A stretch of DNA of 64,000 bases from NCBI GenBank assembly GCA_910574965.1, contig CAJTDB010000004.1, positions 1 through 64,000 on the forward strand, written 5' to 3'. Made by a program: the position numbers and the translations under genes. Positions 43,102-51,443 of this stretch are shown piece by piece. The notes under the pieces were generated by a model, which was not told the origin of the DNA, did not search any database, and saw only the letters and a program-made list of their open reading frames with translations. The first letter of the stretch is position 1; each line of letters begins with the position of its first letter. The DNA is from Lachnospiraceae bacterium (lineage in GTDB: Bacteria > Bacillota > Clostridia > Lachnospirales > Lachnospiraceae).

Positions 43102-43917
43102 TTATCGTCTTCGGTCTGTCATAGACATTTCCTGCGGCCTTAAGTTGATAAAGACCAGGACCACAAAGACAGCCAGAAACATAATTGTGGAAAGTGCATA
43201 CATCTCCGGTTTGATTCCTTTACGAAGCTCTGAGTAGATGAGCGTGGAAAGGGTGTCGGCTCCAAGCCCTTTAACAAAATGGGTGATGACGAAATCATCC
43301 AGTGACATAGTAAAGGACAAAAGGAATCCGGACAGGACTCCCGGCATAATATCCGGCAGTACAATGCGGAAAAATGCCTGCCCTTCTCCAGCGCCTAAGT
43401 CCAGGGCCGCTTCGTACATAGACAAGTTGAGCTGCTTTAGCCGGGGCATAACGCTTAAGACCACATAAGGAAGGTTAAAGGTGATATGTCCGATCAGTAC
43501 GGTTCCAAAGCCCATTTCAAAATGAATGCCAACGATGGAAAGCAGGTTGCCCATGGTAATAAATAAAAGCATAAATGCAATGCCCGTCACGATTTCTGCA
43601 TTCAGCATAGGAATGTTGACGATGCTCATGCAGATGCTTTGAGAGCGTTTTTTCATATGGTGAATGGCGATGGCAGCGGAAGTACCCAGCAGCGTGGCAA
43701 TGACCGCTGACAGCACTGCGATAAGCAGTGTATTTCCAAGAGCGGCCAAAATCGTTTCGTTTTCCAGAAGCCTTTGGTACCACTTTAGGGAAAAACCGCC
43801 CCATTTGACAGAGGTCCTGGAGTCATTAAAAGACAGGACCATTAAAGTTCCAATAGGTGCATAAAGGAAGAGCACGATCAGAACTAAATAGATACGGCTT
43901 ATGGTCTTTCGGATCAT
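43102..43917 (-). CDS. potC: Spermidine/putrescine ABC transporter permease PotC
   Basis: Second membrane subunit of the polyamine importer. The 271-residue product has six hydrophobic helices: the first is 'RIYLVLIVLFLYAPIGTLMV', and the PotC-like 'LSFNDSRTSVKWGGFSLKWY' follows. The ATPase-coupling EAA loop is 'YEAALDLGAGEGQAFFRIVL'. The start is ATG 43917, which overlaps the potB stop by 4 bases; an upstream codon at 44016 would read back into potB. No ribosome binding site of its own is strong, consistent with coupled translation. Confidence 0.94.
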   Translation of the reverse strand: MIRKTISRIYLVLIVLFLYAPIGTLMVLSFNDSRTSVKWGGFSLKWYQRLLENETILAALGNTLLIAVLSAVIATLLGTSAAIAIHHMKKRSQSICMSIVNIPMLNAEIVTGIAFMLLFITMGNLLSIVGIHFEMGFGTVLIGHITFNLPYVVLSVMPRLKQLNLSMYEAALDLGAGEGQAFFRIVLPDIMPGVLSGFLLSFTMSLDDFVITHFVKGLGADTLSTLIYSELRKGIKPEMYALSTIMFLAVFVVLVFINLRPQEMSMTDRRR

Positions 43918-44744
43918 AATACATTGCCCTCCCCATGATCGTATTTGGAAGAAAGGATCATGCTCAGAATAATAAAGAGCATGAGGACCAGAGAGAGTCC
44001 GCTTCCCACATGCCAACTGGTGCCTTTCATGAACTCCTGTTCGATAACGTTTCCAATAAGCAGGATCTTTCCGCCTCCTAGCAGCGTTGATATGACGAAA
44101 GTAGTCAGGGACGGAATGAAGACCATAGTAATTCCGCTGATGATGCCGGGAAGACTTAAAGGAAAAATGACTTTGTAAAGAGTCTGAAAGCTGTTGGCGC
44201 CTAAGTCTCTGGCTGCATTGATGACATTTACATCAATTTTGGAGATCACATTATAAATAGGAAGGATCATAAAAGGCAGAAAATCATAAACCATGCCGAA
44301 TACGATAGCGGCAGGGGTGTTGATGATCTTAAACCGCGGCAGTCCTAACATCTGGAACAGCGAGTCCAGAACGCCGTTGGTATCTAAAAGGACAACCCAC
44401 GCCAGTGTCCGGAGCAGAAAATTCATCCACATGGGAAGAATGAACAGAAAAATGATAAATCCGGATCTTCCAAATCGGCTGTTTGACAAAATCAGTGCCA
44501 GCGGATAGGCCAGCAAAAGGCAGATGGCTGTGCTTAGGAAAGACAATCCAAGGGAGAGAAATAATGCCTTGGAGTGTTCTGCTGTAGCGATGGCAGCCAG
44601 GTTGGCCAAAGTAAATGCGCCGCTTTTGTCTGTCAGCCCATAGTATGCGATAAACAGCAAAGGGATGATAATAAAGGCGGCTGCCCAAATAAGATAGGGG
44701 TAGGAAAGGGATTTTCTATACATCCAGTACAACAGCCTCCTCAT
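43914..44744 (-). CDS. potB: Spermidine/putrescine ABC transporter permease PotB
   Basis: First membrane subunit of the polyamine importer, 276 residues with six hydrophobic helices. It has the PotB-like '[20 protein letters not shown]' opening, '[20 protein letters not shown]' and the coupling loop '[20 protein letters not shown]'. The frame begins at 44744, inside the potA 3' end; an alternative ATG at 44723 would shorten it by 7 residues, and neither has an ideal ribosome binding site. Overlap with potA (29 bases) and potC (4 bases) shows one tightly packed operon. Confidence 0.93.
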   Translation of the reverse strand: MRRLLYWMYRKSLSYPYLIWAAAFIIIPLLFIAYYGLTDKSGAFTLANLAAIATAEHSKALFLSLGLSFLSTAICLLLAYPLALILSNSRFGRSGFIIFLFILPMWMNFLLRTLAWVVLLDTNGVLDSLFQMLGLPRFKIINTPAAIVFGMVYDFLPFMILPIYNVISKIDVNVINAARDLGANSFQTLYKVIFPLSLPGIISGITMVFIPSLTTFVISTLLGGGKILLIGNVIEQEFMKGTSWHVGSGLSLVLMLFIILSMILSSKYDHGEGNVL

Positions 44745-45789
44745 CCTCGGATTCCGGTTTGTTCATAATCTGTATGTTAAACGGGTCCACGTGGATGCTG
44801 ACCTGTTCACCTACCGGATGCATTTTCGTACTCTGAACCAGCCATTCCCGACCGCAGGCGGTGACTTCCATCTCATAATGAACACCTTTAAAGATCAGGT
44901 GGGATACCACGCCGTCGAGTGTACCGGTGCCAGGTGTGCCAAGTTCCACATCCTCCGGACGGATGACCACATCCACCGGTTGATTGCGTCCGAACCCGGT
45001 ATCTACGCAGTGGAAGACAATACCGAAAATTTCCACAACCTTATCCTCCAGCATGATGCCTGGAAAAATATTGCTGTCTCCGATAAAATCTGCCACAAAT
45101 GCATTGGTTGGCTCGTTGTAAATGTCTTCCGGCGTGCCGATCTGCTGGATATAGCCCTGATTCATGACGACAATGGTATCAGACATGGTCAGTGCCTCTT
45201 CCTGGTCGTGGGTTACGTAGATGAAAGTGATGCCAAGTTCGTTTTTCATACGAATCAGCTCATACTGCATTTCCTGGCGCAGCTTTAAATCCAGTGCGCC
45301 TAAAGGCTCGTCAAGAAGCAGGATCTTCGGTTCATTGACAATAGCACGGGCGATGGCAATCCGCTGCTGCTGCCCGCCGCTTAAGGAATCGGGCATCCGT
45401 TTTTCGTAGCCGTCCAGATTGACCAGTTTCAATGCGTATTTGATCTTATCATTGATATAGGTTTTGCTTTTGCCGCTGATTTTCAGGCCGAAAGCGATAT
45501 TTTCAGCAATGTTCATGTGTGTGAACAGTGCATATTTCTGAAATACTGTGTTAAGCTGCCGCTTATTTGGCGGAAGTGAAGTAATGTCCTCACCGCTAAA
45601 GATTACACGCCCTTCATCGGGAGTCTCAAAACCGCCCAGAATCCGAAGGGTTGTTGTTTTCCCGCAGCCGCTTGGACCTAAAAGGGTCAGAAATTCATTT
45701 TCATTAAAATACAAATTCAGATCATCCAGAACTTTATGCCCGTCGTAGATCTTTGTAATGTGCTGCAGATCGATCAGTCTGTTGCCCAT
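44716..45789 (-). CDS. potA: Spermidine/putrescine ABC transporter ATP-binding protein
   Basis: ATPase of the polyamine importer, 357 residues. Walker A is '[19 protein letters not shown]' (about 36-54), the signature is '[15 protein letters not shown]', and Walker B is '[17 protein letters not shown]'. The H-loop follows in '[12 protein letters not shown]'. The C-terminal TOBE-like domain (about 250-345) with '[13 protein letters not shown]' marks the PotA/MalK group. It is the first transporter gene, 29 bases after the regulator gene upstream on the same strand, and should share its promoter. Confidence 0.95.
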   Translation of the reverse strand: MGNRLIDLQHITKIYDGHKVLDDLNLYFNENEFLTLLGPSGCGKTTTLRILGGFETPDEGRVIFSGEDITSLPPNKRQLNTVFQKYALFTHMNIAENIAFGLKISGKSKTYINDKIKYALKLVNLDGYEKRMPDSLSGGQQQRIAIARAIVNEPKILLLDEPLGALDLKLRQEMQYELIRMKNELGITFIYVTHDQEEALTMSDTIVVMNQGYIQQIGTPEDIYNEPTNAFVADFIGDSNIFPGIMLEDKVVEIFGIVFHCVDTGFGRNQPVDVVIRPEDVELGTPGTGTLDGVVSHLIFKGVHYEMEVTACGREWLVQSTKMHPVGEQVSIHVDPFNIQIMNKPESEDEEAVVLDV

Positions 45790-45818
45790 AATGTCCGGTC
45801 TCCTTTGTAATCTGTCGT

Positions 45819-46358
45819 TTAAAAATTAGGCGGGGTGCTGACCCATAAGAAAACAGCGCCGCTCTTTTCACCCGCAGTGATGTAGTGGCTGGCAGAGGGA
45901 ACAAAATAGAACGATTCACCCTTTTTTGCCTTGTAAAGTTTACCGCCGATATGGATGGTGATGGTACCTTGAAGCACATAGCCAAATTCTTCCCCTTCGT
46001 GGGGAGTGTCCGGATAAGTAGAACCGCCTGGCTCTAAAGTGACTCGGATAGGTTCCATGGCATTCTTTTGTGCATTGGGGATGATCCATTCGATTCGATT
46101 TTTCAGTTCGGAGTCGTATTTCTCACAATAGTCTGCGTCATGAAAGACGATCTGCTCGTCGCTGCCGTCGCTGAAAAATTCCTTCAGGTTCGTTCCTAAA
46201 CTGTTAAGAATATCCACCAGCGTAGCAATAGAAGGGGAAGTCAGATCCCGTTCTAATTGGGAAATAAAACCTTTGGACAATTCACTCCGGTCCGCCAGTT
46301 CTTCCTGGGTCAGCCCTTTCATGACGCGGAGTTCTTTGATCTTCGGTCCGATATTCAT
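45819..46358 (-). CDS. XRE-family regulator with cupin domain
   Basis: A 180-residue two-domain regulator like PuuR. The N-terminal helix-turn-helix has '[20 protein letters not shown]' and '[20 protein letters not shown]' (about 7-50). The C-terminal cupin (about 105-178) has '[20 protein letters not shown]' and '[14 protein letters not shown]'. Such proteins sense small metabolites, here plausibly polyamines, since potABCD follows directly. The start is ATG 46358, with GGAGG 10 bases upstream; the codon at 46400 overlaps the promoter. It probably controls its own operon through the inverted repeat at 46389-46405. Confidence 0.88.
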   Translation of the reverse strand: MNIGPKIKELRVMKGLTQEELADRSELSKGFISQLERDLTSPSIATLVDILNSLGTNLKEFFSDGSDEQIVFHDADYCEKYDSELKNRIEWIIPNAQKNAMEPIRVTLEPGGSTYPDTPHEGEEFGYVLQGTITIHIGGKLYKAKKGESFYFVPSASHYITAGEKSGAVFLWVSTPPNF

Positions 46359-46388
46359 GTTATGAAGTCCTCCGCTTTTAAACAAAAA

Positions 46389-46440
46389 GTTTAATAACAC
46401 TAAACGAATTAACTATATACAGAAATAGGCATTCTGTCAA
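46389..46440 (-). promoter_or_regulatory. Promoter and putative operator of the pot operon
   Basis: On the minus strand TTGACA (46440-46435), a 17-base spacer and TATAGT (46417-46412). Just downstream, GTTTA (46389-46393) and TAAAC (46401-46405) form an inverted repeat across the expected start site, a good operator candidate for the XRE-cupin protein. Confidence 0.75.
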
Positions 46441-46597
46441 TGATTTTTTGAAAAAATTTTGACAAATTCGAAGAACATGTATGTGGGGGTTCTGGGGTGG
46501 GGGATATGGAAATGTGGGATCAGATGTTTATATTAATATAAGAAGAATTGCAGATCTGTGGCGGCGACAGATGAAGAGCAGAAAATAAGAAATGAAT

Positions 46598-46795
46598 TTT
46601 CTCAAAAAGTGTACTTTTTGGCTAATGATTATATCGTCTCAAACACGAAAAAGTTTAGCACAGTTTCACCTAAAAATCAAGAACTACTCTCTATTTTTCC
46701 AGTCAATTCCGACAAAACTCCAGCATATGGAAAGCTTTCTCAAAAAGTACACTTTTTGAGAAATACCAGCCCTTCCAAAAGACCCGTATTTCTCA
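46598..46795 (+). repeat. Nested palindromes upstream of the TnpB-like gene
   Basis: TTTCTCAAAAAGT (46736-46748), AC, then ACTTTTTGAGAAA (46751-46763) is a perfect 13-bp inverted repeat. A degraded copy with the same left arm lies at 46598-46620. The right arm of the intact copy can alternatively pair further on: TGAGAAATAC (46757-46766) matches GTATTTCTCA (46786-46795). So two mutually exclusive hairpins are possible just before the gene at 46820. A separate 14-base A/T palindrome is at 46528-46541. The short ORF at 46558-46863 only repeats a 'SQKV-FL' pattern because of this DNA repeat. I see no other gene between 46441 and 46819. Confidence 0.75.
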
Positions 46796-46819
46796 GATAT
46801 CGTCTGCAGGGGCCTGTAA

Positions 46820-48124
46820 ATGCCAAAGGAAACGATATGCAAGATCATTCGTCAGTACAATAAAGAACCAATCCCGGCGGAACATATGCAGAAGCTTCAG
46901 GAAATCGCGGCCGATTACATGCAGGTAAAAAATCAGGTGTATCAGCGTTATGGCGGAATCAGAAGCCTTTCCAAGCTCTATCCGGGCTATACAATACAGA
47001 ATGAGATGACAAAGAGCGGTCTTCGGGAAACCTTAGAGCTGCCTTCGGTGTATTTTTATCTGGCAGTTTTTGATGCCCTGAGGGATATAAAAAGCCGTTG
47101 GTCGCGGACAAAGGCAGCAGTTTTGAAACGGATAAACGACAATGAACAGATGTCAGAAGAAGAAAAGCATTTTGTCCGATACATATTAAAGGTCAGCAAT
47201 GCTTTTGAATCCGTACTGAATCATTCGCCGCTGAAACTGCCGAAAGAGCTGCAGAAGCAGTACGACCTGCTTGCGTCTGGTGTAGATGTTAGAAAGCTTT
47301 GCAATTATGTTCGCAGACAAGTGCGGAATTGCCATGGAAAGCTCTGTGCAGATACCGCTGATGGATTTTCCATTGCAGAACGGGCTTACCGGTACGCAGA
47401 TCACGGAATTTATATTTCCGTGAAAGAGAAGCGGAAACGGATTTTTGTTCCGCTGACGGACCACAATGTCTATACAAGACAGTTGTATGTTCGCCTGTAT
47501 CCGGAGGAGAAGGCGCTGGAGATCCAGGTGCCAGTGGATATTCAGGTGAAAAGACATGAAGATTATACGGCTCATGTGGGAGTGTCTCTGGGGATGCGCA
47601 TGATGCTGGTGACGGATGCCGGGCGAACTTATGGAGAGGAGTTCGGGGCTTATCAGGAACAACTTTCTGATTGGATTCAGGAACAGCGCAGCATTTACAG
47701 CAAAAATAAAGAGGCAAATCCCGGAAGGAAGAAATATCAGGCGAAAAAGCATCGTCTGGAAGAACAGCTTCACAGTTATATTAATCAGGAGCTGAATCGT
47801 TTTCTGCGTACAGAGAAGCCAGGTGTTGTTTACATGCCGAAGCTTCCAAAACCCGGAGGGGCAGGCCCGGTGAAACGAATCAATCATTTAGCGGGCACCT
47901 GGCAGAGAGGCTATATAAAGAATCGCCTGGAACTAAAATGCCGGGAGCAGTCCATAAGGATTGTGGAAGTATTTGCCAAAGGAATCAGCAGAGAATGCAG
48001 CCGGTGCGGAGCCGAAGGACAATGTCAGGGAGAACTTTTTATCTGTTCTGCCTGCGGCTACAGAACAGACCGAAAAGCTAATGCTGCAGGAAATACGAGA
48101 AAACGGGGCGAAAACAGATCATAG
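46820..48124 (+). CDS. TnpB-like protein with all three RuvC catalytic residues lost
   Basis: A 434-residue member of the IS200/IS605 TnpB (RNA-guided nuclease) superfamily. The first about 250 residues fit the helical and beta-barrel region. The split RuvC domain follows, with a zinc ribbon of four Cys (393, 396, 409, 412: 'CSRCGAEG' and 'CSACGYR'). Family motifs are recognisable but catalytically blank. RuvC-I reads 'VGVSLGMRMMLVTDAG', with Ser256 where Asp is required. RuvC-II reads 'GVVYMPKLP' (about 335-343) where 'vvvEdL' is expected. RuvC-III reads 'DRKANAAGN', with Lys419 for Asp. The frame is intact and no tnpA is nearby. This fits an exapted nuclease-dead RNA-guided repressor, as described for TldR proteins; a relic is the alternative. 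The ATG at 46820 has only a weak ribosome binding site. Confidence 0.8.
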   Translation: MPKETICKIIRQYNKEPIPAEHMQKLQEIAADYMQVKNQVYQRYGGIRSLSKLYPGYTIQNEMTKSGLRETLELPSVYFYLAVFDALRDIKSRWSRTKAAVLKRINDNEQMSEEEKHFVRYILKVSNAFESVLNHSPLKLPKELQKQYDLLASGVDVRKLCNYVRRQVRNCHGKLCADTADGFSIAERAYRYADHGIYISVKEKRKRIFVPLTDHNVYTRQLYVRLYPEEKALEIQVPVDIQVKRHEDYTAHVGVSLGMRMMLVTDAGRTYGEEFGAYQEQLSDWIQEQRSIYSKNKEANPGRKKYQAKKHRLEEQLHSYINQELNRFLRTEKPGVVYMPKLPKPGGAGPVKRINHLAGTWQRGYIKNRLELKCREQSIRIVEVFAKGISRECSRCGAEGQCQGELFICSACGYRTDRKANAAGNTRKRGENRS

Positions 48125-48242
48125 GAACCATTCTCAGGATAAGAAAAGGTGATAAGCTTTTTCTTTACCGAAAGGACCTGAGCGGTGCGTTCATGATATA
48201 AAAACACAATTACGGCATTAGAAGGCAGGGGTTTCTTTAGAA

Positions 48243-48370
48243 ATGTCTGTGGATTGGGTATGCCAGGACCTTGTGAACATGTTCTGTAAGGGACATGATG
48301 TAGCAGGGAGCGAAGCGGCACAGGCCGCATCGCCCGAAAAGGGGCGACCAATATTTTTTATTATTTAAGG
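48243..48370 (+). ncRNA. Candidate guide-RNA (omega-RNA-like) region
   Basis: This non-coding stretch is visibly more GC-rich than its surroundings and strongly structured. ATGTC (48243-48247) can pair with GACAT (48292-48296), enclosing a CCTT...AAGG stem (48270-48289). GCGGC/GCCGC (48315-48319 / 48324-48328) makes a tight hairpin. TCGCCC/GGGCGA (48330-48335 / 48342-48347) makes another. A T-rich tail follows. It lies 3' of the TnpB-like gene on the same strand, where TnpB systems encode their RNA. If so, the guide would begin near 48348. This is inference; no matching target was found in the window by eye. Confidence 0.35.
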
Positions 48371-48420
48371 AAAATTCAATTACAACCAGAAAGACGGCGC
48401 TGCCGGCAGGAGAGATCATT

Positions 48421-50952
48421 ATGAAAAAAGCACAGAAAGAACAGGCGGAACAGTTGGTCGGTCTCCTTGACCGGGTGCATGATGGAGTTCAAATGTCCAT
48501 AGAAGCCGGACAAAAAGACAGTGCTATGGACCTTCTGGGGCAGTGTCAGGAAGGCGCGATCAGTCTGGGAGAGATGATCGAAGAAAGTGAAGGAGAAGGT
48601 TTTGTGACCGTCCGCCTTCTGGAAGAATACTGTGAGACGGTCTATCAGTTCTATGAAAAGCTTCAGCAGGGGCAGAGCATCAACGGAAGCAAGGTACACA
48701 AGAGTCTGCGAAAATCTCTGATTCAAGTGAAGAACAGTGTGAAAAATGATATTCGCGTTCGGACGGAAGCTGTCTTTTTGCCTTATAAGGCATCCATGTG
48801 GGATTCTCTTGAGAGTGTCTGGAAGGCAGCCGATGAAGACCCGGACTGCGATGCTTATGTGATTCCCATTCCCTATTATGATCGAAATCCGGACGGGAGC
48901 TTCCGGGAAGAGCACTATGAGGGTGATCAGTATCCGAAGTATGTTCCGATAACTTGGTATGGAGATTACGACTTTGCGGAACGTCAGCCGGATTTTATCT
49001 TTATCCATAATCCTTATGATGAATGCAATTATGTCACCAGTGTTCATCCTTTTTTCTATGCGAGGAATCTGAAGCAGTATACAAATCAATTAGTATATAT
49101 ACCTTATTTTATATTAGGAGAAGTTGATCCAAAAAATCTGGTGGCAGTGAAAGGAATGGAGCATTTTTGCACTACCCCTGGAGTGATCTATGCAGATAAG
49201 GTGATTGTGCAGTCAGAAGACATGCGGACGGTCTATATCAGTGTAATGACAGAGTTTGTGAAAGAAGCCGGCAGGGCGGACATGGACCAGAGATACTGGG
49301 AAAACAAGATTCTGGGACTTGGGTCGCCAAAAGTGGATAGGGTACTGAACACAAGACAGGAAGATCTGGTGATCCCGAAAGAATGGCAGAAGATCATTGC
49401 AAAACCGGATGGGAGCTGGAAGAATGTTATTTTCTATAATACTTCAGTGACGACGTTCCTGCAGTATGGAGCGCAGTATCTGGAAAAAATGCAGAATGTG
49501 CTTCAGGTGTTTTATGAGAACCGGGATAACGTGGCGCTGCTTTGGAGGCCGCATCCGTTGATGGAGGCGACGGTTCAGTCCATGAGGCCTGAGATAAAAG
49601 AAGAGTATACGAAAATTATAAAGAACTATCGGGAAGGTGCGTGGGGGATTTATGATGATACAGCGGAACTGGATCGGGCGGTGTCGTTGTGCAGTAAATA
49701 TTATGGGGATGGGAGCAGTGTAGTAAAACTGTGTCAGGAAGCAGGGAAGCCTGTAATGGTACAGAACATAGAAGTTGACACAAATGATAAGTATATAAAA
49801 ATATCTTTGGAAGATTTTATAATAGCTGGAAAGAAGATGCTCTTTCCAGTATGGGATTTTGACCAGATTTGTAGTTACGATTTAGAAAAAAAATGTACAA
49901 CTAATTTAAATAAGTATATGTCTTCATATTTGGGCAGGCAGCATTCCTATAGCCGCATTTGCAATTATGAAAAGGATAAATATTTATTTGTACCATTAAG
50001 TGCGGACAACATTTTATTATATGATGCATTAAATCAAGAATTTGATGAAATAAAAATTGAAAATATAAAAAAAGATATGTCCTGTCTCTTTTTTGAGGCA
50101 GTTTCATACAAAGACTATATTTATTTAATCCCTGGAGGGTATGATGCAATTATAAGGTTTGATTGTAAGAACAAAACCGTTAAATATTATAATAAATGGA
50201 TTGATATTTTACATAAGAATGGAATTGATTTTTCAGGAGTTTATTCAAGACATGGTTATGGATTGATAAGGGATGAGTTATATTTGTCTATTCATGCAAC
50301 GAATTTTATTTTGAAAATAAATTTGTCCAAAGAAGAAGCAAAAACGATACGTATAGATGAAAAATTCGGCACTTGTGAATCCATTTGCAGTGATGGTACA
50401 TATTGCTGGATTGTTACATCAAAAGGTATAATTATACGTTTCTATTCAGAAGGAGATAAAGATCATATACTGGAAATTAATCAATCATCAATAACGGATG
50501 TTTCCTCTCCTTTCTCAGAAATAATTTCTTTCCATGATATGCTTTATCTAATTCCTTATAATACAAATAACTTAATTGAGGTAAACAAGAAGACTTTTGA
50601 TAAAAAAATTATAGAAATTGGAAATATTAATATTCAAAAAACAGCCTTGATATGTTTTTGTGCAAAAATCTACAATGATAAATTATTTATGTATTCTTAT
50701 TCTTTAAAAAAAATGCTGGTTTTAGATTTGCTCAACTATAGTTTTACCTCATTTTCTGTATATGAAGATATGAATAATAACTATCTATATAATGAAATAA
50801 GATTGATGAAAAATAATTATAATAAAGATGATAATGTATATACAGAAAAATTTGGAGGAGCATTAAGAGGTTTCATCAGAGAGGCATTTGAGTCCAATAT
50901 AGAATTAGAATCCTGTCACTGCATTGGAAAAGAAATTTGGAAATCAAAATGA
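48421..50952 (+). CDS. CDP-glycerol glycerophosphotransferase-like protein with repeat C-terminus (chimeric)
   Basis: An 843-residue protein in two parts. Residues about 95-450 resemble the CDP-glycerol:poly(glycerophosphate) glycerophosphotransferase family: 'VFLPYKASMWDSLESVW', 'DAYVIPIPYYDRNPDGS', 'NVALLWRPHPLMEATVQ' and 'YYGDGSSVVKLCQEAGKPV'. Residues about 455-843 are different, with short beta-rich repeats ('YIYLIPGGYDAIIRFD', 'MLYLIPYNTNNLIEV') suggesting a beta-propeller. Base composition changes sharply at the same point (near nt 49780), from about typical to AT-rich. Start ATG 48421 follows GGAGAG. Likely role: adding a phosphoglycerol-type or sugar substituent to a surface polymer; the second half may bind glycan. 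Confidence 0.75.
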   Translation: MKKAQKEQAEQLVGLLDRVHDGVQMSIEAGQKDSAMDLLGQCQEGAISLGEMIEESEGEGFVTVRLLEEYCETVYQFYEKLQQGQSINGSKVHKSLRKSLIQVKNSVKNDIRVRTEAVFLPYKASMWDSLESVWKAADEDPDCDAYVIPIPYYDRNPDGSFREEHYEGDQYPKYVPITWYGDYDFAERQPDFIFIHNPYDECNYVTSVHPFFYARNLKQYTNQLVYIPYFILGEVDPKNLVAVKGMEHFCTTPGVIYADKVIVQSEDMRTVYISVMTEFVKEAGRADMDQRYWENKILGLGSPKVDRVLNTRQEDLVIPKEWQKIIAKPDGSWKNVIFYNTSVTTFLQYGAQYLEKMQNVLQVFYENRDNVALLWRPHPLMEATVQSMRPEIKEEYTKIIKNYREGAWGIYDDTAELDRAVSLCSKYYGDGSSVVKLCQEAGKPVMVQNIEVDTNDKYIKISLEDFIIAGKKMLFPVWDFDQICSYDLEKKCTTNLNKYMSSYLGRQHSYSRICNYEKDKYLFVPLSADNILLYDALNQEFDEIKIENIKKDMSCLFFEAVSYKDYIYLIPGGYDAIIRFDCKNKTVKYYNKWIDILHKNGIDFSGVYSRHGYGLIRDELYLSIHATNFILKINLSKEEAKTIRIDEKFGTCESICSDGTYCWIVTSKGIIIRFYSEGDKDHILEINQSSITDVSSPFSEIISFHDMLYLIPYNTNNLIEVNKKTFDKKIIEIGNINIQKTALICFCAKIYNDKLFMYSYSLKKMLVLDLLNYSFTSFSVYEDMNNNYLYNEIRLMKNNYNKDDNVYTEKFGGALRGFIREAFESNIELESCHCIGKEIWKSK

Positions 50953-50968
50953 GGAGATGATTCATTCG

Positions 50969-51250
50969 ATGTTGAAAAGAGTATTAATTTACGGTGTTGG
51001 AAGTCTTTTTGCCAATATTAGATCAGCATAAAATTGTGCATTTATCTTGAAAATGGACTGTGAGGGAGAAGAACATCATATATTCAAAGATTTAGATGAA
51101 TCCGGCTTAATAAAGAACGTTCATTTTGTTATGCTGGAATGGCATTATAATGGGGCCGAATATATCATAGATATTCTTGAAAAAAATGGATTTTCATGTT
51201 TCTCATTTCAAAAATGCTTGTGTCCGGAAATGGGACTTATATATGTGTGA
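50969..51250 (+). pseudogene. Remnant of a Rossmann-FkbM methyltransferase gene
   Basis: ATG 50969 opens a 20-codon frame, 'MLKRVLIYGVGSLFANIRSA', that matches the first strand and glycine loop of the Rossmann module used elsewhere in this locus, then stops at 51029-51031. About 10 bases later another frame (to 51250) reads 'KMDCEGEEHHIFKDLDESG' and 'HFVMLEWHYNG', the C-terminal part of an FkbM-type methyltransferase. The same order, complete, is found in the gene at 58036. So this looks like such a gene with its middle (roughly 280 codons) deleted. The following 193 bases to 51443 hold no gene I can support. Confidence 0.7.
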
Positions 51251-51443
51251 AAAGATTAAGACGGCATTTATGGAAAATGAGAGATAAAAATATTCTTATA
51301 TCCGTAGGAATGGGGCTGCATCTGTGTTCCGTATTTACTGAAAGGATATCTTCTAGGATACTTTAGCAAGCTGAAACAGGTGATAGTTTTCTTTTTCGTA
51401 CGGATTTTTTAGATGTTTAAATTATATATGGAGAATTGAAATC

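Noticed and set aside
46558-46863. 101-residue ORF in front of the TnpB-like gene
   Set aside because: Its only pattern is a repeated 'SQKV-FL' that follows from the DNA palindromes; the frame overlaps the TnpB-like start and has no ribosome binding site.
46820-48124. Ordinary active IS605-type transposon
   Set aside because: No tnpA, no clear terminal structure on both sides, and catalytic residues are missing.
48330-48358. Intrinsic terminator of the TnpB-like gene
   Set aside because: The stem is followed by eight non-T bases before the T run, so a standard terminator is doubtful; it is kept instead as part of the structured RNA candidate.
48348-48368. Match of the putative guide to the pot promoter region (46441-46460)
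   Set aside because: Only a T-rich stretch is shared and a gap is needed; not significant by eye.
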